Source of the DNA: Arthrobacter sp. zg-Y20
GTDB lineage: Bacteria > Actinomycetota > Actinomycetes > Actinomycetales > Micrococcaceae
Length of the DNA stretch: 64,000 nucleotides
Reading direction: 5' to 3'
NCBI RefSeq assembly: GCF_030142075.1
Contig: NZ_CP126241.1
Span: 2,108,001 to 2,172,000 of the forward strand
In this document: piece after piece, positions 60,042-64,000 of the stretch
How positions within the stretch are numbered: the stretch's first letter is position 1
How the letters are laid out: each line of letters opens with the position of its first letter
Made by a program: the position numbers and the translations under genes
The notes under the pieces: model-generated
The model's database searches: none
The model's input: only the letters and a program-made list of their open reading frames with translations
Told to the model about the DNA's origin: nothing

Positions 60042-60422
60042 ATGACCGGCCCCTTGCCTCCCGAGAACACCTTTGACCACCGCCGCTCGCACGACGGCGA
60101 GCACGTTGGATACATCCATCTGGCCGACGACGGCGGCTTCGTCCCGTTCGACCTGCTGCACCGCCAGTGCGGGGAAGCCATGGAACTGGACGAGGCAGAG
60201 AATTTGCTGGATGAACTGGGCCTGCGGATGTTCACGGAGGACTGGTGGCTCGACGTCGACGGCGGCCGGATGCCCGTCCTCATCCAGGAGGTGCGGCGCG
60301 GCTCGGTGCGGGTGGCCCCCACCACGGAAGGAGCCATTGCGAAGTCAGCGGACCTGCGGAGGTCCGTTGACCTCCCGCTGCCCACGGACCGGCTGCACAC
60401 AACGGAGTTTCCCGGCCAGTAG
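60042..60422 (+). CDS. Hypothetical protein
   Basis: A 126-residue acidic protein of mixed alpha/beta character (GYIHLADDGGFVPFDLLHRQ, then MELDEAENLLDELGLRMF, then WWLDVDGGRMPVLIQEV). No family is recognised. TAGGCT lies seven bases before ATG 60042, as in leaderless genes, which supports expression. A run of 21 C residues follows 56 bp after the stop. Confidence 0.65.
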   Translation: MTGPLPPENTFDHRRSHDGEHVGYIHLADDGGFVPFDLLHRQCGEAMELDEAENLLDELGLRMFTEDWWLDVDGGRMPVLIQEVRRGSVRVAPTTEGAIAKSADLRRSVDLPLPTDRLHTTEFPGQ

Positions 60423-60477
60423 CCCGGCACGGCCGGAAGGCCGAGAAACAGAACGGGCAGGGGCCGGAAGCGGCACG

Positions 60478-60498
60478 CCCCCCCCCCCCCCCCCCCCC
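60478..60498. repeat. Homopolymer run of 21 C
   Basis: Twenty-one consecutive C on the plus strand (G in minus-strand transcripts), five bases beyond the epoxide hydrolase stop codon. It is the longest homopolymer in the window and should be slippage-prone. The exact length may also be a sequencing or assembly estimate. Confidence 0.8.
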
Positions 60499-60503
60499 GG
60501 GCG

Positions 60504-61652
60504 CTACATCAGGCTGAAGCCGTGCCGCAGCTCCTCCACGTAGAGGGCAGGCACTTCGAGCATGGGGAAATGCCCGCCGTGTCCGGCCAGCCGGTAAGAC
60601 CGCAGGTCGGTGAAACGGTGTGCCGCCCAGGGGCGCGGTATTTTTTCGATATCGGCAGGGAAAACCGTCACGGCAGAGGGAACGTTTACCGGCCCTGAAT
60701 CGTCCGGAGGGAAATTCTCCCAATAGAACCTGGCCGAGGACCCCGCCGTTGCCGATAACCAATAAAAGCTGACGGTATCCAGCATCCGGTTCCGGCTGAT
60801 GGCGGCTGCCGGGTCCCCGCCGTGATCCGTCCAGGCCCAGAATTTGTCGAGCAACCAGGCCAGCTGTCCCACCGGGGAGTCGGTCAGTGCGTAAGCCAAA
60901 GCCTGCGGGCGGGTGGATTGCTGGAGGGAGTAGCCGCTGCCGGTACGGCGGAACTCCTGCAGTTCGGCCACCCACTGCCGTTCCAGCGGACTGAGCCGTC
61001 CGTAGCCATCCGGTTCCGGCGGGTCCACCACGTAGGGGGTAAAAGTGTGCAGCCCGGCAACCAGGTCCGGATAACGCCGGCCCAGCGAGGCGGTTACCCG
61101 GCCGCCCCAGTCTCCCCCGGCGGCGAAGAACCGGACATAACCCAGGCGGCTCATCAGTTCCACCCAGGCATCTGCTGTCCGGTCCACGTTCCATCCAGAA
61201 GACGCTGGCTTGCCGCCGAAGCCATAGCCGGGCAGCGACGGCGCCACGACGTGGAACGCCGGCATGGCCGGGTCCGGCGGGTTTGCCAGTACATCCATCA
61301 CCTCCAGCGGCTCAACCAGTGATCCGGGCCATCCGTGCGTGAGCACCAGCGGACGGGCGTCGGGGCGGGACGAGCGTATGTGCAGAAAGTGGATGTCCAA
61401 TCCGCCGACGGCGGCGAGTGACTGCCCGTGAGCGTTGAGCCGGTCCTCCAGTTGCCGCCAGGCGTGGTCCGGCCACGCCGCCGTCAACGCCTGGACGTAA
61501 TCCACCGGCGGTCCCTGCGGCCAGCCGGCGTGCCCAAAGGATTTACCGGCTGTCTCCGGCTCCGGCCACCGTGTACGTCCCAACCTGTCCCGAAGGTCCG
61601 CCAGGGCTTCATCGGGCACATGGAGTTTAAAGGCGCGCACGGCATCGGACAT
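60504..61652 (-). CDS. Epoxide hydrolase (EHN/alpha-beta hydrolase type)
   Basis: A 382-residue protein. The N-terminal EHN segment (RAFKLHVPDEALADLRDRLGRTRWPE) is followed by an alpha/beta hydrolase core: oxyanion loop HGWPGS, nucleophile Asp in GGDWGG, lid tyrosine region SFYWLSATAGSSARFYWEN and the catalytic His in GHGGHFPMLE. It resembles microsomal-type epoxide hydrolases and uses water to open epoxides. ATG 61652 has GGGAG seven bases upstream; a 12-residue longer frame lacks one. It is divergent from the MOSC gene. Confidence 0.9.
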   Translation of the reverse strand: MSDAVRAFKLHVPDEALADLRDRLGRTRWPEPETAGKSFGHAGWPQGPPVDYVQALTAAWPDHAWRQLEDRLNAHGQSLAAVGGLDIHFLHIRSSRPDARPLVLTHGWPGSLVEPLEVMDVLANPPDPAMPAFHVVAPSLPGYGFGGKPASSGWNVDRTADAWVELMSRLGYVRFFAAGGDWGGRVTASLGRRYPDLVAGLHTFTPYVVDPPEPDGYGRLSPLERQWVAELQEFRRTGSGYSLQQSTRPQALAYALTDSPVGQLAWLLDKFWAWTDHGGDPAAAISRNRMLDTVSFYWLSATAGSSARFYWENFPPDDSGPVNVPSAVTVFPADIEKIPRPWAAHRFTDLRSYRLAGHGGHFPMLEVPALYVEELRHGFSLM

Positions 61653-61732
61653 TGCTTTCTCCCTCGGCTGACCGGTCTCCGGAGGCACAGCTTAGTACCA
61701 AGGCTGTGTCCGGTGCGGGTTAGCGTGGAGGC

Positions 61733-62299
61733 ATGACCTACGAGTACGACGTCGAGATCCTGCACCTGCTGGTTTCAGGCGCACACGCCTATTTCGGCCG
61801 GGCAAAGGACGGCCCCGCCGACGTCGCCACCTCCGATGCCGGGCAGGTGGAAGTGGTGGCCGGGAAGGGAATCGTGGGAGACCGGTTTTTCGGCAAGGCC
61901 GCCCACATGGATGCCGCTGTGACCCTCTTCGCCGCCGAGTCGCTGGAGGCCATCGCCGCGGACCTCGGTGCCGGGCCCTTCGATCCGCTGCTGACGCGGC
62001 GCAACGTGGTGCTGCGCGGTGCGGAGCTGGTGCCCCTGATCGGCCAGGACTTCACCCTGCGGACCACGGGCGGCAGCGTGGAGTTCCACGGAGGCCGGCA
62101 CGCCCACCCCTGCGCCTGGATGGACACCGTCCTGGCACCCGGGGCGCACAAGGCCATGCGCGGCCGCGGGGGCCTGCGCTGCCGGCCCCTGACCAGCGGC
62201 GTGCTGCAGCGCGGACCGGCGGTGCTGATCAGTCCGGTCCCGCTGGATCCTGCCCGGGCCGGGCACCCCACGCTGCTGCGCCCCGGCCGCCTCCCCTGA
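61733..62299 (+). CDS. MOSC-domain protein
   Basis: A 188-residue MOSC (molybdenum cofactor sulfurase C-terminal) protein: VSGAHAYFGR, GKGIVGDRFFGK, LTRRNVVLRGAEL, HPCAWMDTV and the closing MRGRGGLRCRPLTSGVLQRG with a family-typical Cys. MOSC proteins handle molybdenum cofactor or sulfur transfer; YiiM-like members detoxify N-hydroxylated bases. The partner enzyme is unknown. TAGCGT six bases before ATG 61733 suggests a leaderless transcript, with GGAGG also present. It ends at a run of ten C (62301-62310). Confidence 0.88.
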   Translation: MTYEYDVEILHLLVSGAHAYFGRAKDGPADVATSDAGQVEVVAGKGIVGDRFFGKAAHMDAAVTLFAAESLEAIAADLGAGPFDPLLTRRNVVLRGAELVPLIGQDFTLRTTGGSVEFHGGRHAHPCAWMDTVLAPGAHKAMRGRGGLRCRPLTSGVLQRGPAVLISPVPLDPARAGHPTLLRPGRLP

Positions 62300-62409
62300 T
62301 CCCCCCCCCCTGCATGGGCAGCTCTCCCCAGGGACGCGGCCCGAGGCATCCACTGTCGTCCATACGCAATCGGTGCGGTGCAGGAGCGGGAAACGGCCGT
62401 TAAACCAAA

Positions 62410-62446
62410 GCCGCCGCAACGGACCGTGTAGGTCCGCCGCGGCGGC
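62410..62446. terminator. Hairpin between MOSC and nrdF genes
   Basis: GCCGCCGC and GCGGCGGC form the outer stem, GGACC and GGTCC the inner stem around GTGTA. It lies between two convergent genes and could end both transcripts. Confidence 0.65.
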
Positions 62447-62467
62447 AGTGCTGGTTCAGCTAAGGAA

Positions 62468-63445
<978 letters not shown>

Positions 63446-63494
63446 TTAATCCTTGTCTTCAAAGTTCCGGGGAGGGTGTGCAGCGGGCAGTGCC

Positions 63495-64000
63495 TTACAG
63501 CATGCAGGAAACGCAGCCCTCAACCTCGGTGCCTTCCAGCGCGAGCTGGCGCAGGCGGATGTAGTAGATGGTCTTGATGCCCTTGCGCCAGGCGTAGATC
63601 TGCGCCTTGTTGATGTCGCGGGTGGTGGCAGTGTCCTTGAAGAACAGCGTCAGGGACAGGCCCTGGTCCACGTGCTGCGTGGCAGCGGCGTAGGTGTCGA
63701 TGATCTTCTCGTAGCCGATTTCGTACGCATCCTGGTAGTACTCCAGGTTGTCGTTGGTCAGGTACGGAGCCGGGTAGTAGACGCGCCCGAGCTTGCCTTC
63801 CTTGCGGATCTCAATCTTCGCGGCCACCGGGTGGATCGAGGAGGTGGAGTTGTTGATGTAGGAGATCGAGCCGGTGGGCGGGACAGCCTGCAGGTTCTGG
63901 TTGTAGATGCCGTGCTCCATCACCGACGCCTTCAGCGCCGCCCAGTCGGCCTGGGTGGGGATGTGCACGTTCGCAAACAGTTCACGCACACGCTCGGTCT
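63495..64000 (-). CDS. nrdE: Class Ib ribonucleotide reductase, alpha subunit NrdE (C-terminal part, cut by window end)
   Basis: The frame is open to the last base, so the gene begins outside the window. The visible ~167 residues show [25 protein letters not shown], where the P-x-x-S/T loop holds substrate phosphate. Near the end come the two radical-relay tyrosines, [10 protein letters not shown], and the C-terminal redox pair GCVSCML that passes electrons from NrdH. It forms the active enzyme with NrdF. nrdH and nrdI, if present, would be upstream and out of view. Confidence 0.96.
   Translation of the reverse strand, partial: TERVRELFANVHIPTQADWAALKASVMEHGIYNQNLQAVPPTGSISYINNSTSSIHPVAAKIEIRKEGKLGRVYYPAPYLTNDNLEYYQDAYEIGYEKIIDTYAAATQHVDQGLSLTLFFKDTATTRDINKAQIYAWRKGIKTIYYIRLRQLALEGTEVEGCVSCML

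Overview
The window is high-GC actinobacterial chromosome. Several traits point to the Micrococcaceae, most likely an Arthrobacter-like genus: mycothiol chemistry (S-(hydroxymethyl)mycothiol dehydrogenase, mycoredoxin), the actinobacterial thrS-HIT-CDP-alcohol phosphotransferase order, a DUF222/HNH protein, DnaE2 with DUF6504, class Ib ribonucleotide reductase, LexA sites of the TCGAAC-N4-GTTCGA type, and many apparently leaderless genes with a TANNNT -10 box 6-8 nt before the start codon. No rRNA, tRNA, CRISPR array, insertion sequence or prophage was recognised. Gene names rest on reading motifs in the translations; no database search was possible.

Layout. 1-3.0 kb: end of an APC-type permease, a NUDIX hydrolase, a small membrane protein, a GNAT acetyltransferase and two nucleotide-related orphan genes in a less GC-rich patch. 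3.2-6.1 kb: SOS-boxed DUF222/HNH gene and a CapA-like lipoprotein. 6.2-11.6 kb: M3 peptidase, then thrS-HIT-pgsA on the minus strand. 11.6-15.6 kb: dnaE2 and a DUF6504 gene behind a LexA-like box. 15.7-20.4 kb: a Pro/Gln-rich membrane protein, two adjacent DHA2-family drug exporters and a DUF2087 regulator. 20.4-26.8 kb: chorismate mutase, VOC protein, SRAP protease/DNA-crosslink sensor, mycoredoxin, MMPL exporter and a formaldehyde-detoxification pair. 27-34.4 kb is a patchwork region: an SDR gene, a decayed copy of its 3' end, a 212-bp inverted duplication of a cupin gene, two MerR regulators and a TetR regulator with visible operators, and a nucleotidyltransferase. 35-48 kb holds an ABC exporter, lipase maturation factor, an X25-type domain protein, lipoate ligase-like protein, thioesterase, aldo/keto reductases, a berberine-bridge-type oxidase, a second SRAP and an NAD-dependent epimerase. 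48-53 kb: TM2 protein, a small ribbon-helix-helix gene, SOS-boxed umuDC, ArfB and a CoA-transferase. 53.4-57.9 kb: a WXG-like protein, a DUF1023-type alpha/beta hydrolase and four tandem lipoproteins. 58-64 kb: SDR, DUF1697, a membrane-anchored DivIVA-motif protein, epoxide hydrolase, MOSC protein and nrdF/nrdE (nrdE runs off the end).

Two themes stand out. First, DNA damage: four LexA-like boxes lie in front of a DUF222/HNH nuclease, DUF6504-dnaE2, an SRAP gene with an unrecognised divergent gene, and umuDC. The UmuD has arginine where the self-cleavage lysine belongs. Second, the 53.4-57.9 kb cluster resembles a secreted lipase/hydrolase effector with a helper protein and an expanded array of lipoprotein immunity or partner genes. 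It is the best candidate here for an undescribed system.
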